Shown one piece after another: positions 1 through 8,937 of a DNA stretch of 64,000 bases. The translations under genes and the position numbers were made by a program. The first letter of the stretch is position 1, and every line of letters starts with the position of its first letter. Origin of the DNA: Thalassobellus sediminis (GTDB lineage: Bacteria; Bacteroidota; Bacteroidia; Flavobacteriales; Flavobacteriaceae); assembly GCF_044386045.1 (NCBI RefSeq), contig NZ_JBISCD010000040.1, positions 744,001-808,000 of the forward strand, given 5' to 3'. The notes beneath the pieces are model-generated. The model was not told the origin of the DNA. It did no database searches and was given only the letters and a program-made list of their open reading frames with translations.

Positions 1-31
1 GGTTTTTTTATTTGATAAATATCTTTGATTC

Positions 32-220
32 TTATTTTTTAGAATTATCTTTTTTACTTTCTTCTTCTTTGCTAGCATCTTTAAACTCTTTAATACCGCT
101 TCCTAAACCTTTCATTAGTTCAGGTATTTTTTTTCCTCCAAAAAGAAGTAAAATTGCTAATCCTATTATAACCCATTGCCAAGGGCCAACCATTCCTAAA
201 AATATACTTAATGAGATCAT
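32..220 (-). CDS. tatA: Sec-independent translocase subunit TatA/E
   Basis: This 62-residue protein is a TatA-type component of the twin-arginine translocation pore, which exports folded proteins across the inner membrane. It has one N-terminal hydrophobic segment (about residues 5-25), the conserved FGGKKIPEL turn at the start of the amphipathic helix, and a charged Lys/Glu/Ser-rich cytoplasmic tail. Length and order match the family. TatB/E-like naming cannot be fully excluded, but the short length favours TatA. It is divergent from the M23 peptidase gene, and a TAACTTTG -7-type box lies upstream of it on the minus strand (240-247). tatC is not in the window. Confidence 0.93.
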   Translation of the reverse strand: MISLSIFLGMVGPWQWVIIGLAILLLFGGKKIPELMKGLGSGIKEFKDASKEEESKKDNSKK

Positions 221-307
221 AATTTTTAATTTTGTAGTGCAAAGTTAATAATTAAAGTTAAATAATGTCGTTTTAAACATAACTTTAGCATAAAGAGGGT
301 TTCTAGA

Positions 308-340
308 TTGTTATACTTTGTTTAAAGAAGAGTATCTTTC
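308..340 (+). promoter_or_regulatory. Putative flavobacterial promoter for the M23 peptidase gene
   Basis: A TTG (308-310) is followed after 22 bases by TATCTTTC (333-340), seven of eight matches to the flavobacterial -7 consensus TAnnTTTG. The spacing is inside the usual 17-23 range. It sits 28 bases before the peptidase start codon. This is a motif match only. Confidence 0.4.
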
Positions 341-368
341 ATAAATTCTATTTATTTTTGTTTTTAAG

Positions 369-1232
369 ATGAAAGAGAAAAAGCAGCCAAAAAGAATAAA
401 ACATAAACTACTTGATAAGTATAAGCTTGTTATACTTAACGAAAATACTTTTGAAGAGCGTTTATCTCTTAAACTTACGCGCTTAAATGTATTTGTTTTA
501 GGTTCCTTGTCTGCTATTTTTTTAATTGTTGTAACCTATGCAATAATTGCTTTTACACCCCTTAGAGAGTATATTCCTGGGTATTCTTCTACAGCGTTAA
601 AAAAGAAAGCTACAGAGTTAAATTATAAAACCGATTCTTTACAGCAAGTAATTACTATGAATGATAGGTATTTTGCCTCCATAAAAAAAGTATTAAAAGG
701 CGATTTAAGTGCTGCCGATTTTAATAAAGATTCTATTGTAGAAGCAGTTAAATTAGAAGCTAGTGAAGTTGATTTAAAACCCATAACTGAAGATTCGCTT
801 TTACGAGAAAAAGTAGATAAAGAAGATAAATATAACTTATTTGAATCGGCAACATCATCAAATTTTGTATTATTTCCTCCAGTAAGCGGAACCATTAGTG
901 AACCGTATAATTTAAAAGAAAAACACTATGCTGTTGATATTGTTGTTGCAAAAGATACGCCTATAAAAGCCACGGCTGATGGTATTGTAATTTTTGCAGA
1001 TTGGACTGCTAACACAGGTAATGTGATATTAATAGAACATAGTTACGGACTTATATCTGTATATAAACACAATGCGTCATTAACAAAATCTCAGGGCGAT
1101 TTAGTAAAAGCAGGAGAAGTTATTGCTACTGCAGGAAATACAGGAGAACTTTCAACAGGCCCTCATTTACATTTTGAGCTTTGGAATGATGGATATCCTA
1201 TTAACCCAACAAATTTTATCGATTTTAAATAA
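369..1232 (+). CDS. M23 family metallopeptidase (peptidoglycan endopeptidase)
   Basis: The 287-residue protein has a short basic cytoplasmic N-terminus, one membrane segment (about 41-63), a periplasmic linker likely to be helical, and a C-terminal LytM/M23 domain (about 165-285). The zinc-site motifs are complete: HYAVD gives the H186-x3-D190 pair and PHLHFE gives H268 of the HxH motif; an H234 precedes it. It should therefore be an active cross-bridge endopeptidase facing the periplasm, unlike the degenerate M23 protein at 50682-51911. The stop codon abuts the start of the GH3-like gene with no gap, so the two are probably co-transcribed. Substrate is inferred from the family. Confidence 0.92.
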   Translation: MKEKKQPKRIKHKLLDKYKLVILNENTFEERLSLKLTRLNVFVLGSLSAIFLIVVTYAIIAFTPLREYIPGYSSTALKKKATELNYKTDSLQQVITMNDRYFASIKKVLKGDLSAADFNKDSIVEAVKLEASEVDLKPITEDSLLREKVDKEDKYNLFESATSSNFVLFPPVSGTISEPYNLKEKHYAVDIVVAKDTPIKATADGIVIFADWTANTGNVILIEHSYGLISVYKHNASLTKSQGDLVKAGEVIATAGNTGELSTGPHLHFELWNDGYPINPTNFIDFK

Positions 1233-2726
1233 ATGATTTCATTAAAGTCTGCTTTAGCAAAACCATTTGCAAAACGTGTTTATAAAAAAATTCAAAAGTG
1301 GGCAAATAACCCTGTTGAAACTCAGCAAAAGGTATTTGAAGATTTAATAGCCAATGCTGCTGGAACCGAATTTGGAAAAGATCATGATTTTATAAGTATA
1401 AATAATTATGAAGATTTTATTTCTAGAGTTCCCGTTAGAGATTATGAGGCTTTAAAACCGTATGTTGAAAAAGTAGTTGCAGGGCAAGACAATATACTTT
1501 GGAAAGGAAAGCCTATTTACTTTGCAAAAACATCTGGAACAACTTCTGGCTCAAAATACATTCCTATTACTAAAGAAAGCATGCCAACTCATGTTGAAGC
1601 CGCAAGAAATGCTATTTTAATGTATATTCATGAAACAGGTAATGCTAAATTTGTTGATGGAAAAATGATTTTCCTCCAAGGAAGCCCAATTCTTAATGAG
1701 CAAAACGGCGTGCAATTAGGTAGGCTTTCTGGTATTGTAGCGCATTATGTACCTAAATATCTTCAAAAGAATAGATTACCGTCTTGGGAAACCAATTGTA
1801 TTGAAGATTGGGAAACTAAAGTAGATGCTATAGTTGAAGAAACGCTTCCTGAAAACATGACTATTATTTCTGGTATTCCTTCGTGGGTGCAAATGTATTT
1901 TGAAAAACTTCAGCAAAAAACAGGAAAAAAAGTAGGTGATATTTTTAAGAATTTCAATTTGTTTATTTTTGGAGGTGTTAATTATGAGCCTTACAAAGCC
2001 AAGTTTGAAAATTTAATTGGTAGAAAAGTAGATAGTATCGAATTGTATCCTGCAAGTGAAGGCTTTTTTGCTTTTCAAGATAAGCAGTGTGATAAAGGGA
2101 TGTTATTACAATTAAATTCAGGTATTTTTTACGAGTTTATTAAAGCCGATGAATTTTTTAATGAAAACCCAAAACGAATAACGATTAAAGATGTTGAAGT
2201 TGGTATAAATTATGTGATGATAATTTCAACCAATGCAGGGTTATGGGCTTATAATATTGGTGATACGGTTGAGTTTACTTCTACTAAACCATATCGTGTT
2301 ATTGTTTCTGGTAGAATAAAACATTTCATTTCTGCTTTTGGCGAACATGTAATTGGAAAAGAAGTAGAACAAGCGATGCAAGTGGCTACTTTAAATACAG
2401 AAACACGAGTTTCAGAGTTTACGGTAGCGCCTCAAATAAACCCTAAAGAAGGCTTACCTTATCATGAATGGTTTGTCGAGTTTGAAAATGAACCAGAAAA
2501 TCTTTCCACTTTAGCGAAAAAAATAGACGAATCACTACAAAAACAAAACTCTTATTATTTCGATTTAATAGAAGGGAAGGTATTACAACCTCTTAAAATT
2601 ACTAGAGTTAAAAAAGGCGGGTTTCAAGCTTATATGAAATCTGTTGGTAAATTGGGAGGGCAAAATAAAATTCCAAGATTATCAAACGACAGGAAAATTG
2701 TTGAGGATTTTCCGCACGATAATTAA
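1233..2726 (+). CDS. GH3 auxin-responsive promoter family protein (acyl-adenylating enzyme)
   Basis: A 497-residue member of the GH3 branch of adenylate-forming enzymes. The three nucleotide-binding motifs are visible: TSGTTSGSK at 100-108, YPASEG at 272-277 and YNIGD at 340-344. Plant GH3 proteins use this chemistry to join amino acids to acyl hormones; the bacterial homologues, common in Bacteroidota, have no settled substrate. The start codon directly follows the stop of the M23 peptidase gene. I see no acyl-carrier protein or hormone pathway nearby, so only the general activity (ATP-dependent activation of a carboxylate) can be proposed. Confidence 0.9.
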   Translation: MISLKSALAKPFAKRVYKKIQKWANNPVETQQKVFEDLIANAAGTEFGKDHDFISINNYEDFISRVPVRDYEALKPYVEKVVAGQDNILWKGKPIYFAKTSGTTSGSKYIPITKESMPTHVEAARNAILMYIHETGNAKFVDGKMIFLQGSPILNEQNGVQLGRLSGIVAHYVPKYLQKNRLPSWETNCIEDWETKVDAIVEETLPENMTIISGIPSWVQMYFEKLQQKTGKKVGDIFKNFNLFIFGGVNYEPYKAKFENLIGRKVDSIELYPASEGFFAFQDKQCDKGMLLQLNSGIFYEFIKADEFFNENPKRITIKDVEVGINYVMIISTNAGLWAYNIGDTVEFTSTKPYRVIVSGRIKHFISAFGEHVIGKEVEQAMQVATLNTETRVSEFTVAPQINPKEGLPYHEWFVEFENEPENLSTLAKKIDESLQKQNSYYFDLIEGKVLQPLKITRVKKGGFQAYMKSVGKLGGQNKIPRLSNDRKIVEDFPHDN

Positions 2727-2738
2727 GCCAAATAATAG

Positions 2739-2746
2739 TATCTTTG
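2739..2746 (+). promoter_or_regulatory. -7 box before the DUF6909 gene
   Basis: TATCTTTG is an exact match to the flavobacterial -7 consensus TAnnTTTG, 16 bases before the ATG at 2763. No TTG was found at the expected 17-23 base distance upstream, so support is partial. It suggests the DUF6909 gene starts a transcript that may run into the polysaccharide locus. Confidence 0.4.
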
Positions 2747-2762
2747 ACCAGTCATAATAGGT

Positions 2763-4451
2763 ATGAGTAATAAAAAACATCACGAAAGAACAAGGGCTCA
2801 AGAAAGCTCGAATGCCATCGAAAGGATGTATATTACTATGCGCCATTTGTTTAACCGTGGGTTTTATAAACCTATGGGGGTGTCTGGAGAAACGCTTAGA
2901 GAAGCATTGTTGCTTTTACGCCCAGAAATTTATGGCTCTATAGGAGAAGAAAAAGCAGAGTTAGAGGGTTTGCTTTATGTGATTGATAGACTTCCTATAG
3001 GAATAGAGGAATGCACTTTTATTAATTTAACAAGTGATGAAGGGTATTCGAATTCTCATTTTAAACCTATTATTCCAGAAAAAAGACGTCGAAATTGTTT
3101 CAGAATTGATGACGAACAAATGAATATTGAGATTACCCGAGGGAGGTCTGAGATTTATGATATTTTAACGCATTTAACTTTCCTTTTTGTAGAGTCTCAT
3201 AAAATTAGTTCGCGTGTTTTAATTAATGAAGATGGAGCTACTACTAGAGATTGGATAAAATTAGAAAAAGCGGTTTTTTTAAAAAAGAAGCTTACTAATG
3301 AAGAACGCGAAGTAGCTATTACACATACAGCTAATATTTTAGGGCGTACGTTTGAAGAATTAAAAACAGTTTACGGTGAGTTTGCAACAACAAACCAACC
3401 AGAAAGGTTGCTTCATATTGTTTATTGGTTGGGTAAACTAGCTATTGAAGAACAAGTAAATGATAATAAACGAACCATTACATTTAGCCCTGTATTAAGA
3501 GAACGTATTGGACATCATATTCATGGTGAAATTTGGGCAGACGGTATAAAAGAAGTTCTTTTTAAACACGGTTTGTTAGAAAGACCAATTCATATTATTA
3601 GTGCAAATATGCATAGTGTAATGAATACGCTCTTTGCTCCAAATGCTTTAAAATCATTAAAAAATAAAAGTGACGTTTTTCAAGTTTATGAGTCTTTAAG
3701 TAAGAAAGAAAATAAAGAGTTACGAAATAAAGTAATAAAAGAAGCTTTACAAAAAGGAATGATTTATATTAAAGATGTTTCTGGAACCAATATAGATGTT
3801 CAAATTTTTGATACAAATAAGATAGACCTTTCTAAAATAGATGTTGAAGTAAATAAAACATTTGTAGAAGCAACAAAACCTGTTATATTTGTTATGGATT
3901 ATGCTTTTGGAGAACAAGCTTATGAAACGATAGATGAATTATTGAAACCTTATAATAAGGAAGGAAAAAAAATTCATTTAAATGTTGAGTCATTATCTAT
4001 TATGGGTAAAGCAGGAATTTTAGAAGGAGGAAAAGGTGATATTATGATACCGTCAGCACATATTTTTGAAGGTACAGCAGATAATTATCCTTTTGAAAAT
4101 GAATTAAAAAAAGAAGATTTAGAAAATCAAGGAGTAGGTGTTTATGAAGGGTCTATGATAACCGTTTTAGGCACTTCGCTTCAAAATAAAGACATTTTGA
4201 AATTCTTTTATAATTCAACATGGAATGTAATAGGCTTAGAAATGGAAGGGGCTCACTACCAAAAAGCCATTCAAGCTGCCTCTAAAGTAAGAGGGAGTAT
4301 CAATCCAAATGTAAAAATAAGATATGCGTATTATGCCAGTGATAATCCTTTAGAAACTGGAGCTACCTTAGCATCTGGAGGCTTAGGGACATCTGGTGTC
4401 AGACCAACCTATTTAATAACAAGAACCATATTAGAACAAATATTTAATTAA
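2763..4451 (+). CDS. DUF6909 family protein with nucleoside-phosphorylase-like C-terminus
   Basis: I recognise this 562-residue protein as the uncharacterised Bacteroidota family DUF6909. No signal peptide or membrane segment is visible, so it should be cytoplasmic. The N-terminal part begins with a conserved-looking helical stretch (about 20-75). In the C-terminal 200 residues I see patterns reminiscent of the NP-I nucleoside phosphorylase/nucleosidase fold: GLEMEGAHY resembles the substrate-binding EMEGA/DMES motif, and YYASDNPLETG, 30 or so residues later, resembles the VSDKPLHGE segment of AMP nucleosidase. That resemblance is my inference from reading and is unproven. It ends 9 bases before the Wzz-like gene. 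Confidence 0.75.
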   Translation: MSNKKHHERTRAQESSNAIERMYITMRHLFNRGFYKPMGVSGETLREALLLLRPEIYGSIGEEKAELEGLLYVIDRLPIGIEECTFINLTSDEGYSNSHFKPIIPEKRRRNCFRIDDEQMNIEITRGRSEIYDILTHLTFLFVESHKISSRVLINEDGATTRDWIKLEKAVFLKKKLTNEEREVAITHTANILGRTFEELKTVYGEFATTNQPERLLHIVYWLGKLAIEEQVNDNKRTITFSPVLRERIGHHIHGEIWADGIKEVLFKHGLLERPIHIISANMHSVMNTLFAPNALKSLKNKSDVFQVYESLSKKENKELRNKVIKEALQKGMIYIKDVSGTNIDVQIFDTNKIDLSKIDVEVNKTFVEATKPVIFVMDYAFGEQAYETIDELLKPYNKEGKKIHLNVESLSIMGKAGILEGGKGDIMIPSAHIFEGTADNYPFENELKKEDLENQGVGVYEGSMITVLGTSLQNKDILKFFYNSTWNVIGLEMEGAHYQKAIQAASKVRGSINPNVKIRYAYYASDNPLETGATLASGGLGTSGVRPTYLITRTILEQIFN

Positions 4452-4460
4452 ATAAAAATT

Positions 4461-5531
4461 ATGAGTAAAGAATCTCCACAACCACAACAATCTGAAGAAG
4501 TAGATTTAGGACAGTTGTTTAAACTTATTGGTAATGCTTTTGATAGATTTTTTAAGTTTATAGGAAGTATTTTTAGTGGTATATATAAAGTTGTATTATT
4601 ACTTTTAGTACATATATATAAACGTTTAGTTTGGTATGCTGCTGCTACTATAATAGGTGTTGTTTTAGGTTTTTTAATTGATAATTTCTCTGACAAATCT
4701 TATGGTGCAAATATGTTTATACAAACTAATTTTAATTCTGCGAGGCAGGTCTATGAAAATATTAAACAATTTCATCAATTAGCATATATAGATAAAGATA
4801 CTGTAGAGTTGGCTAGAAGATTAGATATTTCTACTAAAGAAGCTTCTAATTTAAAAGGATTTTATATTGAAGCTGATTTGGATGAAAATAATATAGCTTC
4901 AATGTACTCAGAGTTTTATCTTAAATTAGATTCTATATCTCGATTAGAAATGACTTACAAAAGGTATAAAGAATCCTTAACACCGTACAATTATTCAATA
5001 CACAGAATAGGAGTCGCTTCTACTGATAGAAATCTTTACAAAAAAATAGAGAATTCTTTTGTGAAGGGGCTTTCAAATAATGATTATTTAGTAGAAATGC
5101 TGGAAGCGAGTGATTCAATTTTAAATAGGAAGGATAAATCGCTCCGAGTTCAAGTTGAAAAAACAGATGATTTAGTTGATGAATATTTAAAGATTAGAAT
5201 AAATGAATCTGAAAAAGAACAAATACCTGGTTCTGGTACTAATCTATATATGGGAGATGCTGAATCAACTGGAGGAAGTTTAATTGTTGATGAGTCTAAA
5301 GTATTACAACAAAGGTTAAGGTATGAAAATCTTAGAAGAGAAATAGATAGCACAAAAGCTATCCAAAAAAATATCATTAATGTTTTAGCTAATTTCCCGG
5401 AATCTGGTTATGATATTAGAGAATGGACTGATAAAAAGAAGTTTGTGTTGCCAATTGTATTGTTTTTAATAACATTATTTGTGTTTTCTTTTATTGGACT
5501 AGGGAGATTTTTAGACACTCAAAGTAAATAG
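4461..5531 (+). CDS. Wzz-like polysaccharide chain-length determinant protein
   Basis: The 356-residue protein has the two-membrane-helix layout of polysaccharide co-polymerases: a cytoplasmic N-terminus, TM1 at about 57-77, a periplasmic region of about 250 residues and TM2 at about 328-348 with a short cytoplasmic tail. Sequence similarity to classical Wzz is weak by eye, and the call rests on topology plus position directly before rmlB. Such proteins set the modal length of Wzy-made O-antigen. No tyrosine-kinase domain is attached and no outer-membrane export protein (Wza) is near, which favours an O-antigen over a Wza-exported capsule. Confidence 0.7.
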   Translation: MSKESPQPQQSEEVDLGQLFKLIGNAFDRFFKFIGSIFSGIYKVVLLLLVHIYKRLVWYAAATIIGVVLGFLIDNFSDKSYGANMFIQTNFNSARQVYENIKQFHQLAYIDKDTVELARRLDISTKEASNLKGFYIEADLDENNIASMYSEFYLKLDSISRLEMTYKRYKESLTPYNYSIHRIGVASTDRNLYKKIENSFVKGLSNNDYLVEMLEASDSILNRKDKSLRVQVEKTDDLVDEYLKIRINESEKEQIPGSGTNLYMGDAESTGGSLIVDESKVLQQRLRYENLRREIDSTKAIQKNIINVLANFPESGYDIREWTDKKKFVLPIVLFLITLFVFSFIGLGRFLDTQSK

Positions 5532-5536
5532 ATTAG

Positions 5537-6580
5537 ATGAATATTTTAATAACAGGTGGGGCTGGTTTTATTGGATCTCATGTAGTGAGACTATTTGTTG
5601 AAAGGTATCCTGATTATCATATTTTTAATTTAGATAAATTAACATATGCAGGTAATTTAGAAAATTTAATAGATATTGAAAACAAACCTAATTATAAGTT
5701 TATAAAAGGAGATATCACAGATGAACCTTTCATAAATAAGTTGTTTAGAGAGTATAGATTTGACAGTGTGATTCATTTAGCTGCAGAATCTCATGTTGAC
5801 CGTTCGATAAAAGACCCTTTAGCATTTGTTAAAACAAATGTAATAGGGACTATGGTTCTTTTAAACTCCTTTAAATCTGTTTGGAAAGATGATTTTAGTA
5901 ATAAATTGTTTTATCATGTAAGTACAGACGAAGTTTATGGTTCTTTAGGGCAAATAGGTTTATTTACTGAGACCACTTCATATGATCCTAATTCACCTTA
6001 CTCAGCATCAAAGGCTAGTTCTGATCATTTTGTAAGAGCTTATGGTGAAACTTATGGATTGCCTTATGTGATAACAAATTGTTCTAATAATTATGGGCAA
6101 AATCAATTTCCAGAAAAGTTAATCCCTCTTTTTATTAATAATATTATTAATGGTAAATCATTACCTGTTTATGGAGATGGGAATTATACAAGAGATTGGC
6201 TATATGTAATAGATCATGCCATAGCTATTGATTTAGTTTTTCATAAAGGAATTATAGGTGAGACATATAATATTGGTGGTTTTAACGAGTGGAAAAACAT
6301 TGATTTAGTAAAATTGTTATGCAAAAAAATGGATGAGAAGCTAGGTCGATCTAAAGGATATTCAGAAAAGCTAATAACTTATGTTAAAGATAGACCAGGA
6401 CATGATTTAAGATATGCTATAGACGCATCAAAGATTAATAAAGAATTAGGATGGAAACCCTCAGTAACTTTTGAAGAAGGACTTTCTATTACGATTGATT
6501 GGTATTTAAATAATGAAGCATGGTTAGGTAATGTAACTAGTGGAGCATATCAATCATATTATAAGAAGCAATATAATTAA
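5537..6580 (+). CDS. rmlB: dTDP-glucose 4,6-dehydratase
   Basis: This cytoplasmic 347-residue short-chain dehydrogenase converts dTDP-D-glucose to dTDP-4-keto-6-deoxy-D-glucose, the second step of dTDP-L-rhamnose synthesis. It shows the NAD-binding GGAGFIG motif (7-13), the catalytic STDEVYG segment (D131, E132 do the dehydration) and the Y155-x3-K159 pair. It is the first of four contiguous rml genes in the order B-A-C-D, and begins 5 bases after the Wzz-like gene. Confidence 0.97.
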   Translation: MNILITGGAGFIGSHVVRLFVERYPDYHIFNLDKLTYAGNLENLIDIENKPNYKFIKGDITDEPFINKLFREYRFDSVIHLAAESHVDRSIKDPLAFVKTNVIGTMVLLNSFKSVWKDDFSNKLFYHVSTDEVYGSLGQIGLFTETTSYDPNSPYSASKASSDHFVRAYGETYGLPYVITNCSNNYGQNQFPEKLIPLFINNIINGKSLPVYGDGNYTRDWLYVIDHAIAIDLVFHKGIIGETYNIGGFNEWKNIDLVKLLCKKMDEKLGRSKGYSEKLITYVKDRPGHDLRYAIDASKINKELGWKPSVTFEEGLSITIDWYLNNEAWLGNVTSGAYQSYYKKQYN

Positions 6581-6581
6581 T

Positions 6582-7448
6582 ATGAAAGGAATAATATTAG
6601 CAGGAGGATCAGGAACACGATTACACCCTTTAACATTATCTGTAAGTAAGCAATTAATGCCTATTTATGATAAACCAATGATCTATTATCCGCTTTCAAC
6701 ATTAATGTATGCAGGTATAAATCAAGTATTAATCATTTCAACACCTAATGATTTACCTCTCTTTAAAGATTTATTAGGTGATGGTAAAAAGTATGGATGT
6801 AAATTTGAATATGCTGTTCAGGAATCACCTAATGGATTAGCAGAAGCATTTGTTATAGGAGAAGATTTTATAGGTAATGATAAGGTAGCTTTAATATTAG
6901 GAGATAACATTTTTTATGGTACTGGTTTAGCTAAACTTTTACAGGCAAATAATGACCCTAATGGTGGGATAATATATGCTTATCGTGTTCATGATCCAGA
7001 GCGTTATGGGGTTGTAGAATTTAATGATGAAGGACAAGCAATATCAATAGAAGAAAAGCCAAAAGAGCCTAAATCAAACTATGCCGTTCCTGGTATTTAT
7101 TTTTATGATAATTCGGTTGTTGAAATAGCAAAAAATATTAAACCAAGCTATAGGGGGGAACTTGAAATTACAGATGTAAATAAAGAGTACCTAAAACAAG
7201 GCAAACTAAGTGTTAGTATTTTAGATAGAGGCACGGCTTGGTTAGATACTGGGACTTTTCAATCTTTAATGCAAGCTTCGCAGTTTGTGGAGGTTATAGA
7301 AGAAAGGCAAGGGTTAAAAATAGGAGCTATTGAAGGCGCTGCATATGAAATGGGCTACATTAATAAAGAACAGTTTAAATCTTTAGCAGAACCATTACTT
7401 AAAAGTGGTTATGGAAAGAATTTATTAGGTTTATTGAATAGAGAATAA
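6582..7448 (+). CDS. rmlA: Glucose-1-phosphate thymidylyltransferase
   Basis: RmlA joins glucose-1-phosphate to dTTP, giving dTDP-glucose for rhamnose synthesis. The 288-residue protein begins with the family's nucleotide-binding signature MKGIILAGGSGTRLHPLT. The same frame is open upstream to 6540, but the extra 14 residues overlap rmlB and are not part of the family, so I start at 6582, two bases after the rmlB stop. The stop codon overlaps the rmlC start (TAATG), which implies translational coupling. Confidence 0.97.
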   Translation: MKGIILAGGSGTRLHPLTLSVSKQLMPIYDKPMIYYPLSTLMYAGINQVLIISTPNDLPLFKDLLGDGKKYGCKFEYAVQESPNGLAEAFVIGEDFIGNDKVALILGDNIFYGTGLAKLLQANNDPNGGIIYAYRVHDPERYGVVEFNDEGQAISIEEKPKEPKSNYAVPGIYFYDNSVVEIAKNIKPSYRGELEITDVNKEYLKQGKLSVSILDRGTAWLDTGTFQSLMQASQFVEVIEERQGLKIGAIEGAAYEMGYINKEQFKSLAEPLLKSGYGKNLLGLLNRE

Positions 7449-7993
7449 TGATAGTAGAAGAAACTATATTAGAAGGTTGTTTTATAGTGCAGCCAAAAAT
7501 TTTTAATGACTCCAGAGGTTATTTTTTTGAAAGTTTTAATCAAAGCACGTTTAATGAATTAATTAATCAAGAAGTTAATTTTGTGCAGGATAATGAATCA
7601 TTTTCTTCTAAAGGCGTTTTAAGAGGCTTACATTACCAAATAGGAGACCATGCACAAGCAAAGTTAGTAAGAGTGATTAAAGGACAGGTTTTAGATATAG
7701 CGGTAGATATTAGAAAAGATTCTTCAACTTTTGGAAATCATGTTGCTGTAGAATTAACAGAAGAAAATAAAAAGCAATTATTTGTTCCTCGAGGTTTTGC
7801 GCATGGTTTTATTGTTTTAAGTGATACAGCTACTTTTTTTTATAAGTGTGATAATTTTTATGAACATGCATCCGAAAGGGGTATTATTTATAATGATATA
7901 GATTTAAATATTGATTGGAAATTAGATGAAAAAGAATTTATAGTTTCCGAAAAGGATTTGCTGTTACCAACTTTAAAAGAAGCTGTTTTATGA
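7448..7993 (+). CDS. rmlC: dTDP-4-dehydrorhamnose 3,5-epimerase
   Basis: A cupin-fold epimerase of 181 residues, the usual family length, acting third in dTDP-L-rhamnose synthesis. The catalytic His lies in GVLRGLHYQ (H62), and the Tyr expected around 132 (TFFYK) is present. It overlaps rmlA by one base and rmlD by four (ATGA), so the three genes are tightly coupled. Confidence 0.97.
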   Translation: MIVEETILEGCFIVQPKIFNDSRGYFFESFNQSTFNELINQEVNFVQDNESFSSKGVLRGLHYQIGDHAQAKLVRVIKGQVLDIAVDIRKDSSTFGNHVAVELTEENKKQLFVPRGFAHGFIVLSDTATFFYKCDNFYEHASERGIIYNDIDLNIDWKLDEKEFIVSEKDLLLPTLKEAVL

Positions 7994-8847
7994 TAAATGT
8001 TTTGGTTACGGGGGGTAACGGACAATTAGCAAGTTGTATAAAGGATGTTGAAAGTCAATATGATTATTTAAATGTGATTTATACGGACTATTTAGAACTA
8101 AATATTTGTGATTTAAATCTGGTACAAGCTTTTTTTAAAGAACATAAACAAATAGATTATTGTATCAATTGTGCGGCTTATACAGCTGTTGATAATGCAG
8201 AAAGAGATGTAGAAAAGGCTTTTGATATAAATGCAATGGGAGCAAAAAATTTAGCTATAGCTTGTAAGAAACAAGGTACTGTTTTAATACATATTTCAAC
8301 TGATTTTGTGTTTGATGGTAAAAAAAACGAACCTTATGTAGAAACAAGTGAAACCAATCCAATTAGTGTATATGGAGCATCTAAATTACAAGGAGAAGTT
8401 GAAATACAACAAGTTTTAAAAGAACACTTTATTATAAGAACATCATGGTTATATTCTGAGTATGGAAATAACTTTATGAAAACTATGTTACGTTTATCGG
8501 AAACCAGAGACGAGTTAGATGTTGTTGGTGATCAAAGAGGAACACCAACTTATGCAGGTGATTTAGCCGAGGTTATAGTTCATATTATAAATATGAAAGT
8601 AAAAGATTACGGAATATATCATTATAGTAATTTAGGAGAATTAAGTTGGTTTGATTTTGCTAAGGCTATTTTTGAGGAGACTAATTCTATAATAAACGTA
8701 AATTCAATTAAAACAGAAGAGTATCCAACACCTGCAAAGAGACCTTCTTTTAGTGTTATGGATAAAACTAAAATAAAAACTACTTTAAAAATAGAGATTC
8801 CTTATTGGAGGAAAAGTTTAAAAAGCAGTTTAGCTAGATTGAAATAA
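7990..8847 (+). CDS. rmlD: dTDP-4-dehydrorhamnose reductase
   Basis: The 285-residue SDR-family reductase makes dTDP-L-rhamnose from the 4-keto intermediate. The N-terminal GGNGQL nucleotide-binding loop and the YGASKLQGE segment (Tyr-x3-Lys pair) are visible, and the length is normal. It closes the rmlBACD set; about 90 bases then separate it from the cytidylyltransferase gene, which has a -7 box of its own. Confidence 0.96.
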   Translation: MINVLVTGGNGQLASCIKDVESQYDYLNVIYTDYLELNICDLNLVQAFFKEHKQIDYCINCAAYTAVDNAERDVEKAFDINAMGAKNLAIACKKQGTVLIHISTDFVFDGKKNEPYVETSETNPISVYGASKLQGEVEIQQVLKEHFIIRTSWLYSEYGNNFMKTMLRLSETRDELDVVGDQRGTPTYAGDLAEVIVHIINMKVKDYGIYHYSNLGELSWFDFAKAIFEETNSIINVNSIKTEEYPTPAKRPSFSVMDKTKIKTTLKIEIPYWRKSLKSSLARLK

Positions 8848-8897
8848 TCAATATAGAATTTTTTTGATAATGCCCAAATTAAAAAACTTTTAGTTTG

Positions 8898-8905
8898 TAT
8901 GTTTG
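8898..8905 (+). promoter_or_regulatory. -7 box before the cytidylyltransferase gene
   Basis: TATGTTTG matches TAnnTTTG exactly, 32 bases before the ATG at 8938. The only TTG upstream (8864-8866) is too far for a standard spacer, so this is a half-supported promoter. It would allow the middle of the polysaccharide locus to be transcribed independently of rmlBACD. Confidence 0.35.
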
Positions 8906-8937
8906 TAAGTGATTTTTTTTAGAAATAAATTTAATAA

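Noticed and set aside
4448..4696. A minus-strand 82-codon frame over the start of the Wzz-like gene
   Set aside because: It overlaps a well-placed gene and carries no recognisable feature.
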